The translations under genes were made by a program, and so were the position numbers. The notes under the pieces are model-generated. The model was not told the origin of the DNA and ran no database searches. It worked only from the letters and a program-made list of their open reading frames with translations. A stretch of 37,339 nucleotides of DNA from Bacteroidota bacterium (GTDB lineage Bacteria > Bacteroidota > Bacteroidia > Cytophagales > Microscillaceae): positions 1 through 37,339 of the forward strand of contig RDXI01000022.1 of NCBI GenBank assembly GCA_004292795.1, given 5' to 3'. Positions within the stretch are counted from its first letter, which is position 1, and each line of letters starts with the position of its first letter. Positions 1 through 9,180 of the stretch are shown in pieces.

Positions 1-3000
1 TTCGCCATTGCCTGCTTGAAGGGTTACGAGTTGTTTTTTCAAGCGATTACCCATCACATCTGTTATCACGATGCTTGCCTGCCCTGCCTGCAAAGCGTGG
101 TAGCCTAAGCTAAACTCGCCTCCACGACTCACGGGATTTGGCTTCAACTTCAAATCAAAGTTCTCGATAGATGGTATTTCTACAGACACAACCGATGTGT
201 TCTTTTCTAAACCTGTCTTGCTTACCATGATGAGGCGATAAAAAATTTGTTTTACACCTACAGGCAAGTTCGTATCGATAAACTCATAGTTGTTATAACC
301 ACCTTGTGCCATCACTTTTGCGTCCTTAGTACCCACAGATGTAAAGTTTACACCATCAATACTGCGTTGTATCAAATAATGACTCATATCTGCCTCGTTC
401 ATAGTCGTCCAAAGCACGCCTACTTTATCACCCATCAACGTTGCGGAAAACTCTAACAAGGTTGCCATCAATGGAATACCTGTCAAAACGCCATCAGTAG
501 AAAGTGCGCAAGGATCGCCTTTGAGCAAGCGGTCAAATGTTTCAGTATCTGCATTTTCGCACTTGCGGAAGCTAATTCTATCCAACCCAAAGTTATTGCC
601 TACTTTGCTAAACGAAGTATTTTCTATACACAGGTTCATCTCCTTTACGGTGCGGGGAGCGCGGTAAATACAACGTATCAATACCCAATTATCAGGGTTT
701 TCAGGTACAAGGAAGGTAGAACCCAATATTTTCAAACGAGCATTTTGGCTTTCGTTGATATTATTCGCACCTGTCCAGCCATTGTTTTGGCTTAAATTGC
801 AAGGCATATTTGCACCATAAGAGGGCGGTCTTGTTCCACCAGAAACAAGCGCAAACATACGATTGTTACCAGGTCGAGGCAAATGACGCACACGCTGTGC
901 TAAACTTTCTTCTGGAAAACGACCTACGCCTGATGCACTATTAGCATTGGTAAAATTACCATCTGTTACAGAAGCAGTATTATCAATAAGCGTAGCATCT
1001 GTAATACCGGGTAGGCGAGTCATGCGTTGGTTATCAGCACCCGTATCGCCATTGGCTGTCGTGTATAAGTCTCTTTCAGGCGGAAAACTTCCTGCACTGT
1101 TAGGGTCTTCCATATCACAAACTGTCATACGCATTTGAGGCACATCAAGGTTACGTCCACCGCTAACCAAGTTTTGCACCCAGATAGAGAACATATAATA
1201 GCTAATATCATTCACATCTGCATCTGCACGTCGCACAGTTTGACACCATACTTTGCCAGGTGAAAGTGCAATATCAGCATTGTATGAACCATTTACCACC
1301 AAAAAATTAGCATCAGCAGTTTCGGGTATAGCGGCTGGTAAACCATTTGTGTTAAAAGCGGTTGCTGGACCACCTGACACGACTCTATCATTGGTGGTGT
1401 TGTAAGCACCCACTGTGGGTATAGAACCACCCAAAGTTATTGTTTGACAAGGTTCATTACCAGTTCCAACCCCTGTAAGACAATAGCTTGATTCAGGACT
1501 ACCATGTCTTGAAACTGGCTGTACACGTCCTCCATAACCTGAGTATCCTACACCAAAACTAAACCATTCAGCATATAATGTCCAAGGACTTTGACGCACT
1601 GTGTATTGACCTTCAGGCAGCAATTCTTGATAATCAATAACAGCATTTCCATAAGTAATACGCTGATTACCAGTCATATAAGTACCTGACTCGCGTGCAT
1701 ATCCATAGTCCGTTGCAAAACGTGCCGCCCCTGTATTAACCGCCGCGCCTGAACTTGCTCCGAATACACCATCTATATCATTGGGATATGCGTCATTTGT
1801 TGTAATATTGGGGACTCTCATAATAGCACCATTACGAGCTGTAATGAAGGCATTTGTTGCCGCATTAGTGTTGGCAACAGTCATGTTGTTAGGTCTGCCT
1901 CCAGCCACACTTGAATAATCTACAGAAGGCCACATATTAAAATCACCATCAACAACCAAGTCAGTTGTACTCAAATTACAAGTAGCGGCAGGAAATACCC
2001 TAATTCTTCCTGTAAAGGCAGTAGGAGGATTTTCATTGTGTACGTTCATCACGCGCACATAATAAGTACGGGCTGTGGTAATGGGTACGCTACTAGGTTG
2101 CGCGCCATTGTTGTACGTGGTGTTAATCGTCATGGTTTCTACTCCGTTATACACCGCATCTTGGCAATCCAGTAAAAACAAGCCACCTCTGTTCGGATTA
2201 GCTGTAGCTAAAGGATTTCCTGCACCATAAGGAAGGCAATTAAGCGATAAATTGGTAGTACCATTGTCGCGTACTGAGGTTGTGCCTGTAGGTATTTCAG
2301 GCGAGGTATAAACGGCGATGGCTACGTTACGCAATGAGGCGGCATTGGTATTGTCAAACTGTATTGAAACGCCTGTGTAGTTTGCTCCTACAGGCACATC
2401 AAACTGCATCCAAGAGTCTGCTCGAATGGGATTCGGACTTGCTGAAACGGGTGTGCTACCTCCTGCCAAAACGCAGTTGGGTATTGTAGTAGAAGGGAGG
2501 TTTCGGTTTGCGTCCAATGTTTCGCTTGCTACTGTAAAGTTTTTAAACTCGCCTTCCAATTCCCCATAAGAGCTGAGAGGGAATGACAAACAGCTTGTAT
2601 TGGCTACATCTGTGCCATAATACACACACATATTGCCTAAAAGTGTCTTGCCTACTGTCTTGTTCAAAATACGTACATAGTAGGTTTCGCCACCCGCTCC
2701 ATGTGCTACAGACAAGCCTGTAATGGTATGCGATTCTATGCGTTCTATGGTTGCCTCTGTGGTAGGTGCTGAAGCGGGGTATTTACAAGCTAACCTTGTG
2801 AAATTGTTTTCGTTATCGCAGTTGGTTGTTTGATATACCAACATGGAGTAATCGGCAGCAACTTCTGAAACGCCATTGCGGTTGTCGTATTCTATGGTAA
2901 AGCTGGTAGGGTGTGTGGTGCGGATTGTTTGTTGCGTACACACACAATAGTCATCACCTGTACCTAATGTGTTATCAGTACCTGGGTGTGTAGAATAAGG

Positions 3001-6000
3001 CGATGGACAAACTCCGTTGGTGGCTACAGGTGTAAAATAATCATCATATCCATTCACATCAAATACACCATTTTTTCCAAAATTCTGCACATACCCAAGC
3101 GGAATACATCTGCGGTCATTGTCTGTAATCATACTTCCATCATTGTCATAACAAGTATAACCTGTAGGACAGTTACAAGTGCCGCCTGTGCTGGGTGTAC
3201 CTGCATTGATTGTTGGAGGCTCACAAGTATTGGTTGCTTCGTTGCCACATTCGCATTTATCAAGGGCTGTGCCTGAGCCACCTATAGCACCATCAGTACC
3301 CAAATTTACTCTGAAAGGTCTGGGGCAAGAAATGATTTGCGTTCCATCTCCAAAAGTATGAACGGTTGGCACGGTTGCCCCTACAGCCGTAGGATCGCAT
3401 ACGAAAGGACGAGTAATTACCGCCCATGCATCACGGTTTACACAATTATCGCAAAGTGTGCCTGCATTGTCATCATCATAAGCTCCTCCTACAATAGAAG
3501 TGGCAGGCGAGGAACAAGTTGTAGTTCCTGTATTCAATACATTGAGCGGAACAGTGCAACTACCTATAGCTACTTCGCGTGGTCCTGTAAGGCTTGAGGT
3601 GCAAGACTCGTTGTAGTCGGTGCGTCCATCAGATATACAAAGCGTACCGCTCATGTCCTTGCCTACTGCCGCGTTGAGGTCTAATATCCTGATGAGGTAT
3701 TGTTGCCCTCCATTGGTACGGAACGTTACGGTTTCTGTTTGTGTGCCGTTGGCTGTTACATTATTGCCACAAGCATACTGGTTTTCGGGATTGTTTGCAC
3801 CGTTCAAACCTGTACCGCAGTTCACGGGTCCAACGCTGTTCAAAGCAGTGTAAACCACAATAGAAGGATTCGATTGTGTATTTGTGCCACTTTCCGTATA
3901 GCCAAATGTGATAGTAACCTCATTGCCATTGCCCAACAAACGGAACCAGCCATCACGCGAACTAATCAAGCCAGGATTATTGTTTGCTCCTGTATTGAAA
4001 GGATTTTCGCAAGACGTTTCAGTGTATTGCACAAGCGAGCCACCTATTTCTGTTATAGGAAGGTTAGTAGAGAAATCTCTGTAATTTGGAGGCGTGTTTG
4101 TAATCAAGAATACGTCAGTATCAAAAGAACGTGGAACATCTATAGTATAGTTGCAAGCCCCTACGCCCAACGTAATTAAATCATTGTCAATACAAGCATC
4201 ACGCGCTACTGTTTTGTAAACACAAAGCTTGCCTACCATATTCGATGAGGCTCCTTTTTTGATGATACGAGCATAATATACCACACCCGGCACTGATTCG
4301 AAGACAAACTTTTCAACGCCTGTCGCGCCCAATGCTATATCATCTGCATATCTTACTACAGGGCTTGTGTTAAGATTGTTTAAACGCTGGAGTGCGGCAC
4401 AAGTACCACGGTATATTTCTATCGCCGCGTCTTGTGTGGTATTGTTTTGGGTATATTCTACTGTGGTTCTGCTTGCTGTGGCTGTAAAGGTAATCCAACC
4501 ATCGCGTCCAACAGTAGGAAAGTTAGAACCCGTAGGAACAGTTTGATTATTCACAAATTTGTCCTCGCCTAAAGCATCGCCTGTAAGGTCGAGATTTATA
4601 TCACAATCACCCACCAACAAACTGATTGCATTGCTACACAAGTCGCCTTGAGGCACAGAGTTGTCGCGTAGGCAAGCTCGCCCTGTTACGGTTTTCAAAC
4701 CTGTCAAGGGGTCTTCTATGCGTACTATGCGGAGATAATATTGTGTATTGTCTGTAAAGCTTGCACCTGACAAAAGCACACTTTCATTGCCTTCATTAAT
4801 TGTATTCGAGCAACCCATCAAAGTCAAAGCACTTGCAACGCTCACGCTCAAATCGCCTGTGATATTGGTAGCCCCTACGCTGGCTACTCGTATGAAGTAT
4901 TCTGTGCCTGCCGTTGCCGCAAAAGTAGCTGTAGCAAGGTCAGAAAAGCCTGAAGTATGGTCAATAGATGTACCCTTTCCTCCACAACCCAATTCCGCGC
5001 CTCCACAACTGCTGTAAATAGCTACAGCGAAATTTGGTGTCGCACTGCTTTTGAAAGAAACGCGCACTGTAGTTGCACCTAAGCTTACAGGGTGAACATA
5101 GCGCACCCATTTTTCCTTGTCTGTGGTAAGCGTACAAACGGTTTGCCCCACATTATCTTGGTTTACAGCCAAGTTTTTCACAAAAGTATTTACATTGATG
5201 GTAGTCGTTGCGGCATCTGCCAAAGCACAAGTATTGTCATCTACATTGCTAGCTGTTTGGATAGTCCCACCTTTGAATACTTGCAAGGCAACATCTACAG
5301 CCGTTGTACTACTTCGGCTGTCATTGTTATCAAACTCTACCAACATACCCGCCGTAGGCAAGGCTCCCGTGGCTATCTGAAAAGTTCCCCAAGCGTCTGA
5401 ATATGAAGTCAATCCACCACTACAGCCACCCAAAGGATTCGCCAAGCCCAAAGCAGAGGGAAAAGGCGTTTGCCCATCTCCCGTTGCCTCAAAGGTAGAA
5501 GGAATATTAAAAATTACACCACAATCTTGTCCTGTAGCGTCCAAGCTATTCGCGGCATAAAAAACATCTTCAGATTTTTTAGCATCTTCGTACAAACACA
5601 AATAGCCTGTAACGGTTTGTATATGTAGCGAGTCAAGCGGATTTGTGGGTGTACTACTACCCAATTCTACATAATAGGTTGTGCCACTTGTAACATTAAA
5701 AGAGATGGCTTGCGAATCGCTCCCTGTAGCTTCCAAACACTCGCTTGTACTAATAGGACTCATTCCCCCGCAAGTAGTACCCGATGATACTGCTAACCCT
5801 ATCAATTTACCATCTTCAGATGAAAATTCTAAACGTACTCGAGTAGTAGCGGTAGCTGTATATTTTACCCAAACATTCGGGTTGCCTGATAGACTTACCA
5901 CATCACACGCAGGCGAGCCACTCGACATATCATTGTCTGATAAAAAAATAGGGGTGGGGAAAATCGTTACACGCACCCCACAATCTCCCAATTCCAAAGA

Positions 6001-7386
6001 AGCCGCATGATTATTTCCGCCATTGACTGCGAGTGTCAAATCATTGCAATTATCGCGTGCTATCACTTCCTCAATACAAATATCCCCCCCCATAGCTTCA
6101 TCATCAGCTATGTTGCATATTCGGATAAAATACGTATTCGTACCCGCTAAGGTAGCATCAAATTCCAAACTTTCAGGTCTGCTACTATTTGCAAATTCAT
6201 TCGTTTCTGTTACTAAAGTCAATGCACCACAACTATTGGTAGTCGACCTGTATATTTGTATCGCGGCATCTTTGTTTCCATTGGCATACTCCACACGCAC
6301 TCGCTTATTTTGAGCCAAGTCAATTTTGAGCCAACCATCAGCAAAAATGGTTTTTGTGCCTGCCGATGTAGTCATAGACGTTCTGTTACTCTCATTATGA
6401 ATAAAACCATCTTCTACCTCAAAAGCATAGCCACAAGTTCCTATTGCCACACTATTAGCATTCAAGCACAAATCTTGTTGAGAAATAGGTCCTGAATATA
6501 TAGATAAATTGGCGGTGTAGGCAGTATTGGCGGGTGTAGTGAGGTTCATGAGGCGCACTGTATAAGTGTTGCCCGAAACCGCACTGATAAGCACCGTTTC
6601 TGTAGAAAGGTTCGCACCTGCATACTTATTAGCACAGTTCAGCATATTCGTACTTGTCGAACCATCATAGATAGCAATGGCTAAATCTGCATTAGCGGTA
6701 GGTGTAATGCTAAATGCTAAGATGCCTGTAGTATTTGACACAACACTAAACCAGCTATCTTGTGTGATAGCTCCTATAGTGGAATTGCAAGTAGGGATAG
6801 CATCAGCAGATACTGTTTGGGTGGCAGGAACGCCCAGCATTACGTTTTCGCAAATTCCCAAACTCAAGTTATGGAATGTACCCACGATAGGCAAGTCATT
6901 AGAAACAGTAGGATACATGGACAACTTGCCTACATACGCCCCACTCGCGCCTATGTTGAATATACGAACAGTGTAAGTATTACCACTCGTTGTTGGTACG
7001 CTTATCACCTCTGTCGAGAGGTCTGTTGCCGCAAAATTATTGGCACAGCCCAGCAATACTGCACTGCTATTCGCTCCATTGTAAACAGCTATAGCCACAT
7101 TCGCATCTGCTTGGGGAGTAAAAGCAAAAGTCAAGTTGCCTGTAGTATTCGACACCACATTGAACCAACTATCTTGCGCCGCTCCTCCTACACAGCCAGG
7201 CAAGCCATCTGCCGATAAGGATTGCCCCGCAGGTATGTTTACACCTGCATTTTTGCAGATGCCCACCGCAGTCAAGTCGTGGAATGTTCCACCACCAGCT
7301 ACTTCATTTGCTATTTGCGCTTGGGAAAGTTGCGGAAAAGACAGCCCAAACACAATAATTAGCCAGATAAATATTTTTATACGCAT
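1..7386 (-). CDS. Giant T9SS-exported protein with tandem PPC-like modules (partial, C-terminus off the left edge)
   Basis: The frame is open from the ATG at 7386 to the window edge (2462 codons, no stop). It starts with a signal peptide (MRIKIFIWLIIVFGLSF...LSQAQ). Residues about 26-1800 hold roughly ten modules of 130-200 residues. Each has a DSWF/DGW-type strand, an 'ixiY' strand and a final 'YxVRIxN...GxLxxY' strand, the pattern of bacterial pre-peptidase C-terminal (PPC) beta-sandwiches. The first two modules are close copies even at DNA level (near 6720-6790 and 7135-7180). A Cys-rich insert interrupts one module near 2920-3250. About residues 1800-2270 form a jelly-roll-like part beginning LVVDGDFNMW. 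A fibronectin-like stretch (WTTMNEADMSHYLIQRS) follows, then the start of a type A T9SS sorting domain (LKPNPVSRGGEFSL). It is probably a surface-anchored or released adhesin. No catalytic domain was recognised. The promoter is unclear. Confidence 0.9.
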   Translation of the reverse strand, partial: MRIKIFIWLIIVFGLSFPQLSQAQIANEVAGGGTFHDLTAVGICKNAGVNIPAGQSLSADGLPGCVGGAAQDSWFNVVSNTTGNLTFAFTPQADANVAIAVYNGANSSAVLLGCANNFAATDLSTEVISVPTTSGNTYTVRIFNIGASGAYVGKLSMYPTVSNDLPIVGTFHNLSLGICENVMLGVPATQTVSADAIPTCNSTIGAITQDSWFSVVSNTTGILAFSITPTANADLAIAIYDGSTSTNMLNCANKYAGANLSTETVLISAVSGNTYTVRLMNLTTPANTAYTANLSIYSGPISQQDLCLNANSVAIGTCGYAFEVEDGFIHNESNRTSMTTSAGTKTIFADGWLKIDLAQNKRVRVEYANGNKDAAIQIYRSTTNSCGALTLVTETNEFANSSRPESLEFDATLAGTNTYFIRICNIADDEAMGGDICIEEVIARDNCNDLTLAVNGGNNHAASLELGDCGVRVTIFPTPIFLSDNDMSSGSPACDVVSLSGNPNVWVKYTATATTRVRLEFSSEDGKLIGLAVSSGTTCGGMSPISTSECLEATGSDSQAISFNVTSGTTYYVELGSSTPTNPLDSLHIQTVTGYLCLYEDAKKSEDVFYAANSLDATGQDCGVIFNIPSTFEATGDGQTPFPSALGLANPLGGCSGGLTSYSDAWGTFQIATGALPTAGMLVEFDNNDSRSSTTAVDVALQVFKGGTIQTASNVDDNTCALADAATTTINVNTFVKNLAVNQDNVGQTVCTLTTDKEKWVRYVHPVSLGATTVRVSFKSSATPNFAVAIYSSCGGAELGCGGKGTSIDHTSGFSDLATATFAATAGTEYFIRVASVGATNITGDLSVSVASALTLMGCSNTINEGNESVLLSGASFTDNTQYYLRIVRIEDPLTGLKTVTGRACLRDNSVPQGDLCSNAISLLVGDCDINLDLTGDALGEDKFVNNQTVPTGSNFPTVGRDGWITFTATASRTTVEYTQNNTTQDAAIEIYRGTCAALQRLNNLNTSPVVRYADDIALGATGVEKFVFESVPGVVYYARIIKKGASSNMVGKLCVYKTVARDACIDNDLITLGVGACNYTIDVPRSFDTDVFLITNTPPNYRDFSTNLPITEIGGSLVQYTETSCENPFNTGANNNPGLISSRDGWFRLLGNGNEVTITFGYTESGTNTQSNPSIVVYTALNSVGPVNCGTGLNGANNPENQYACGNNVTANGTQTETVTFRTNGGQQYLIRILDLNAAVGKDMSGTLCISDGRTDYNESCTSSLTGPREVAIGSCTVPLNVLNTGTTTCSSPATSIVGGAYDDDNAGTLCDNCVNRDAWAVITRPFVCDPTAVGATVPTVHTFGDGTQIISCPRPFRVNLGTDGAIGGSGTALDKCECGNEATNTCEPPTINAGTPSTGGTCNCPTGYTCYDNDGSMITDNDRRCIPLGYVQNFGKNGVFDVNGYDDYFTPVATNGVCPSPYSTHPGTDNTLGTGDDYCVCTQQTIRTTHPTSFTIEYDNRNGVSEVAADYSMLVYQTTNCDNENNFTRLACKYPASAPTTEATIERIESHTITGLSVAHGAGGETYYVRILNKTVGKTLLGNMCVYYGTDVANTSCLSFPLSSYGELEGEFKNFTVASETLDANRNLPSTTIPNCVLAGGSTPVSASPNPIRADSWMQFDVPVGANYTGVSIQFDNTNAASLRNVAIAVYTSPEIPTGTTSVRDNGTTNLSLNCLPYGAGNPLATANPNRGGLFLLDCQDAVYNGVETMTINTTYNNGAQPSSVPITTARTYYVRVMNVHNENPPTAFTGRIRVFPAATCNLSTTDLVVDGDFNMWPSVDYSSVAGGRPNNMTVANTNAATNAFITARNGAIMRVPNITTNDAYPNDIDGVFGASSGAAVNTGAARFATDYGYARESGTYMTGNQRITYGNAVIDYQELLPEGQYTVRQSPWTLYAEWFSFGVGYSGYGGRVQPVSRHGSPESSYCLTGVGTGNEPCQTITLGGSIPTVGAYNTTNDRVVSGGPATAFNTNGLPAAIPETADANFLVVNGSYNADIALSPGKVWCQTVRRADADVNDISYYMFSIWVQNLVSGGRNLDVPQMRMTVCDMEDPNSAGSFPPERDLYTTANGDTGADNQRMTRLPGITDATLIDNTASVTDGNFTNANSASGVGRFPEESLAQRVRHLPRPGNNRMFALVSGGTRPPSYGANMPCNLSQNNGWTGANNINESQNARLKILGSTFLVPENPDNWVLIRCIYRAPRTVKEMNLCIENTSFSKVGNNFGLDRISFRKCENADTETFDRLLKGDPCALSTDGVLTGIPLMATLLEFSATLMGDKVGVLWTTMNEADMSHYLIQRSIDGVNFTSVGTKDAKVMAQGGYNNYEFIDTNLPVGVKQIFYRLIMVSKTGLEKNTSVVSVEIPSIENFDLKLKPNPVSRGGEFSLGYHALQAGQASIVITDVMGNRLKKQLVTLQAGNGE

Positions 7387-7764
7387 AACAAAAATGATTT
7401 ATGAACTTTTTTATGTAACAAAGAATTGTTATTGATTGAAGTTTTCTTATTAAGAGAGGTAGAAGCCACGATTATAAAATCGTGTGTTGGGCAAACCAAA
7501 TGATTCGCAATCGCATTAAAATATCAGGAATATAGTAGTGAAACACTACTTTTATGGTTTTGAAGCATTAAAAAACTATAAAACAGACTTCATAGTTTAT
7601 CTCCTTGTGTATAAGCCCAACACAATACAATCGTATGAAATGTGTTAAAAAATTTGAAGAAGATTTTTTAAGATACTTACCCTCATGTACGCATTTTGCT
7701 TGGAAATGTTTTGCAAACGTTGGCAATAAAAATGTTAAAAATGAGCCTTTTAGCACATATTTGG
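7387..7764. other. Intergenic region with two small hairpins, no gene seen
   Basis: AT-rich gap between the giant gene and the next minus-strand gene. It holds two perfect short inverted repeats: CACGATT/AATCGTG at 7467-7484 with a 4-base loop, and AGTAGTG/CACTACT at 7534-7550 with a 3-base loop followed by TTTT on the plus strand. Neither has the long T-tract of a clear terminator for the minus-strand genes. Short open frames here have no recognisable features. Confidence 0.4.
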
Positions 7765-8064
7765 CTATACAGTGGCTTCTTCTACCTCCAAAACCTCTTT
7801 CAAATCGCTCAAATCTATTTGTTCCAAGATGGCATCTTCCATCTCTTTCGTAACAGGAATAGCGAAACGGTCAAGGCGAAAAAATTGGTAAGGCGCGAGG
7901 TCGTCATTGTTGATTTCTGCCAATTTACAGCCATAAATCCCTCCTTGAGCGTTGAGCTTGGCTACTTCGATGATGTGGTACTGATTGCCCTTTTTTATCC
8001 AACGCGAGATAGGCACTTCGTTAGGGCGTTGTTGGTCGTTGATGCAAATAACAGGAATATTCAT
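7765..8064 (-). CDS. Conserved small protein of unknown function
   Basis: 99 residues, no signal peptide and no membrane segment, so probably cytoplasmic. The N-terminal half (INDQQRPNEVPISRWIKKGNQYH) followed by a short beta-rich part ending YQFFRLDRFAIP resembles a small family of uncharacterised Bacteroidota proteins with a '(N)D..RPNEIP...W...G..Y' pattern. That resemblance is from memory, not a search. The C-terminal tail is acidic (EMEDAILEQIDLSDLKEVLEVEEATV). A TAATTTTG promoter box lies at 8094-8101. The gene is divergent from the WG-repeat lipoprotein gene, with overlapping promoter regions in the 97-base gap. Function unknown. Confidence 0.75.
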   Translation of the reverse strand: MNIPVICINDQQRPNEVPISRWIKKGNQYHIIEVAKLNAQGGIYGCKLAEINNDDLAPYQFFRLDRFAIPVTKEMEDAILEQIDLSDLKEVLEVEEATV

Positions 8065-8093
8065 ACTTTGTAATATATTTCATAATATTTGGG

Positions 8094-8101
8094 CAAAATT
8101 A
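8094..8101 (-). promoter_or_regulatory. Bacteroidota -7 box (TAATTTTG) for the 99-residue protein gene
   Basis: TAATTTTG on the minus strand, matching the TAnnTTTG consensus, 29 bases upstream of the ATG. No clear TTTG at -33. Confidence 0.6.
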
Positions 8102-8124
8102 TTGTTTTTTTTGGGTTTTGGAGC

Positions 8125-8132
8125 TACTTTTG
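8125..8132 (+). promoter_or_regulatory. Bacteroidota -7 box (TACTTTTG) for the WG-repeat lipoprotein
   Basis: TACTTTTG with TTG at 8102-8104, exactly 20 bases upstream. It lies 29 bases before the ATG at 8162, which argues for that start over any upstream in-frame start. Confidence 0.65.
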
Positions 8133-8161
8133 TAATGTTTATTACTAAAGATTTGTTAAAT

Positions 8162-9022
8162 ATGCTACAATACTCGCTCCTCTTGCTCCTAACTGCCCAT
8201 TTTCTTTGCCTTAGTTGTACTTCCGAATTAGAAAAAAAATCGGAAAACAACGAAGCTCGCCCCGAAAAGGAGTCTGTAGGCAAGCCTTCCACAAAGCGCG
8301 ATACATTGGCATCTGTTACTGATACTACAAACCAAGAAATCCTCATTGAGAAAAATTTTGGGGCGCAAGAAAGCGACCTCAAAAAGCCTCACCTACACGA
8401 AGAAGTACCCGAAAAACAACCCAATAAAGAACCTGACAAGAAAATTGTAGAAGTACCCATAAAGCCCACTAAGCAAATGGAGGAAGTCATCAAGGAGGCG
8501 AGGGCTAAGTATGCTATGGTAGGAAATTATCATCATGGATTGGCAGTAGTGAAATCACAAGAAGGAAAATATGGCTACATAGACACGGGAGGCAAGGAAA
8601 TAGGCGCATTGATGTATGATTTTGCAGAAGATTTAGCAGGCGAGCCAGCCTTAGCACGCATACGCATCAAAGACAAAGTAGGTTGTATTGACAAAACAGG
8701 AAGCGTTGTAATTCCTTTGAAATATCGCTACATAGACAAGTTCTTCAAGGGTATTGCCCAAGTGCGCCTCATAGATGGCGAGTCTTACTACATAGACAAA
8801 CAAGGAAACTACCTATGCGAAATAGTAAGTGATTACCACGAAGGCATTGCTAAAATCAAAAAAGGCAACAAAATAGGTTATATTGATAGTTATGGGAAAG
8901 TTATCATCACGCCCCAATATAGCTACGGCACGCACTTTGCCAACGGACACGCTGAAGTGAAAGTAGGCGAGAAATACAACGTTATCAACGTCAAAGGCGA
9001 GTGTGTGAAAGATTGCGATTAA
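8162..9022 (+). CDS. WG-repeat lipoprotein
   Basis: 286 residues from ATG 8162. A longer frame exists, but the promoter box at 8125-8132 and the hydrophobic start (MLQYSLLLLLTAHFLCLSC) favour this codon. The Cys after LS is a plausible relaxed lipobox, so it is likely an inner- or outer-membrane lipoprotein. Residues about 20-110 are a charged, Lys/Glu-rich linker. From about residue 120 there are tandem WG (KWG) repeats of roughly 35 residues: 'KYGYIDTGGKEIG', 'KVGCIDKTGSVVIPLKY', 'ESYYIDKQGNY', 'KIGYIDSYGKVIITPQY', 'KYNVINVKGE'. WG repeats form beta-rich scaffolds and their ligands are usually unknown. The gene is convergent with pdhB, with octamer arrays between them. Confidence 0.88.
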   Translation: MLQYSLLLLLTAHFLCLSCTSELEKKSENNEARPEKESVGKPSTKRDTLASVTDTTNQEILIEKNFGAQESDLKKPHLHEEVPEKQPNKEPDKKIVEVPIKPTKQMEEVIKEARAKYAMVGNYHHGLAVVKSQEGKYGYIDTGGKEIGALMYDFAEDLAGEPALARIRIKDKVGCIDKTGSVVIPLKYRYIDKFFKGIAQVRLIDGESYYIDKQGNYLCEIVSDYHEGIAKIKKGNKIGYIDSYGKVIITPQYSYGTHFANGHAEVKVGEKYNVINVKGECVKDCD

Positions 9023-9180
9023 AATGAGTGAATGGGTGAATGAGTGAATGAGTGAATGGGTGAATGGGTGATTTTACAAAATATCTTTTTTATCTTTTAA
9101 TTGATATTTAATTAGTTACAAACAAAAAATAACGCACTCATTCACTCATTCACTACCTCACTCACTCACTCATTCACTTA
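9023..9180. repeat. Facing arrays of a GAATGRGT octamer between convergent genes
   Basis: 9023-9071 holds about six tandem copies of GAATGAGT/GAATGGGT. 9135-9180 holds the same unit in the opposite orientation (TTCACTCA), running into the pdhB stop codon. Together they can fold into a long stem with a loop of about 63 bases, and could terminate both convergent genes. A short third cluster (ATTCACTCATTCACTC) lies at 37021-37036. Confidence 0.85.

Noticed and set aside
7568-7756. Open frame of 62 codons on minus in the 7387-7764 gap
   Set aside because: No promoter box at a proper distance, no recognisable motif, and AT-rich composition unlike the neighbouring genes.
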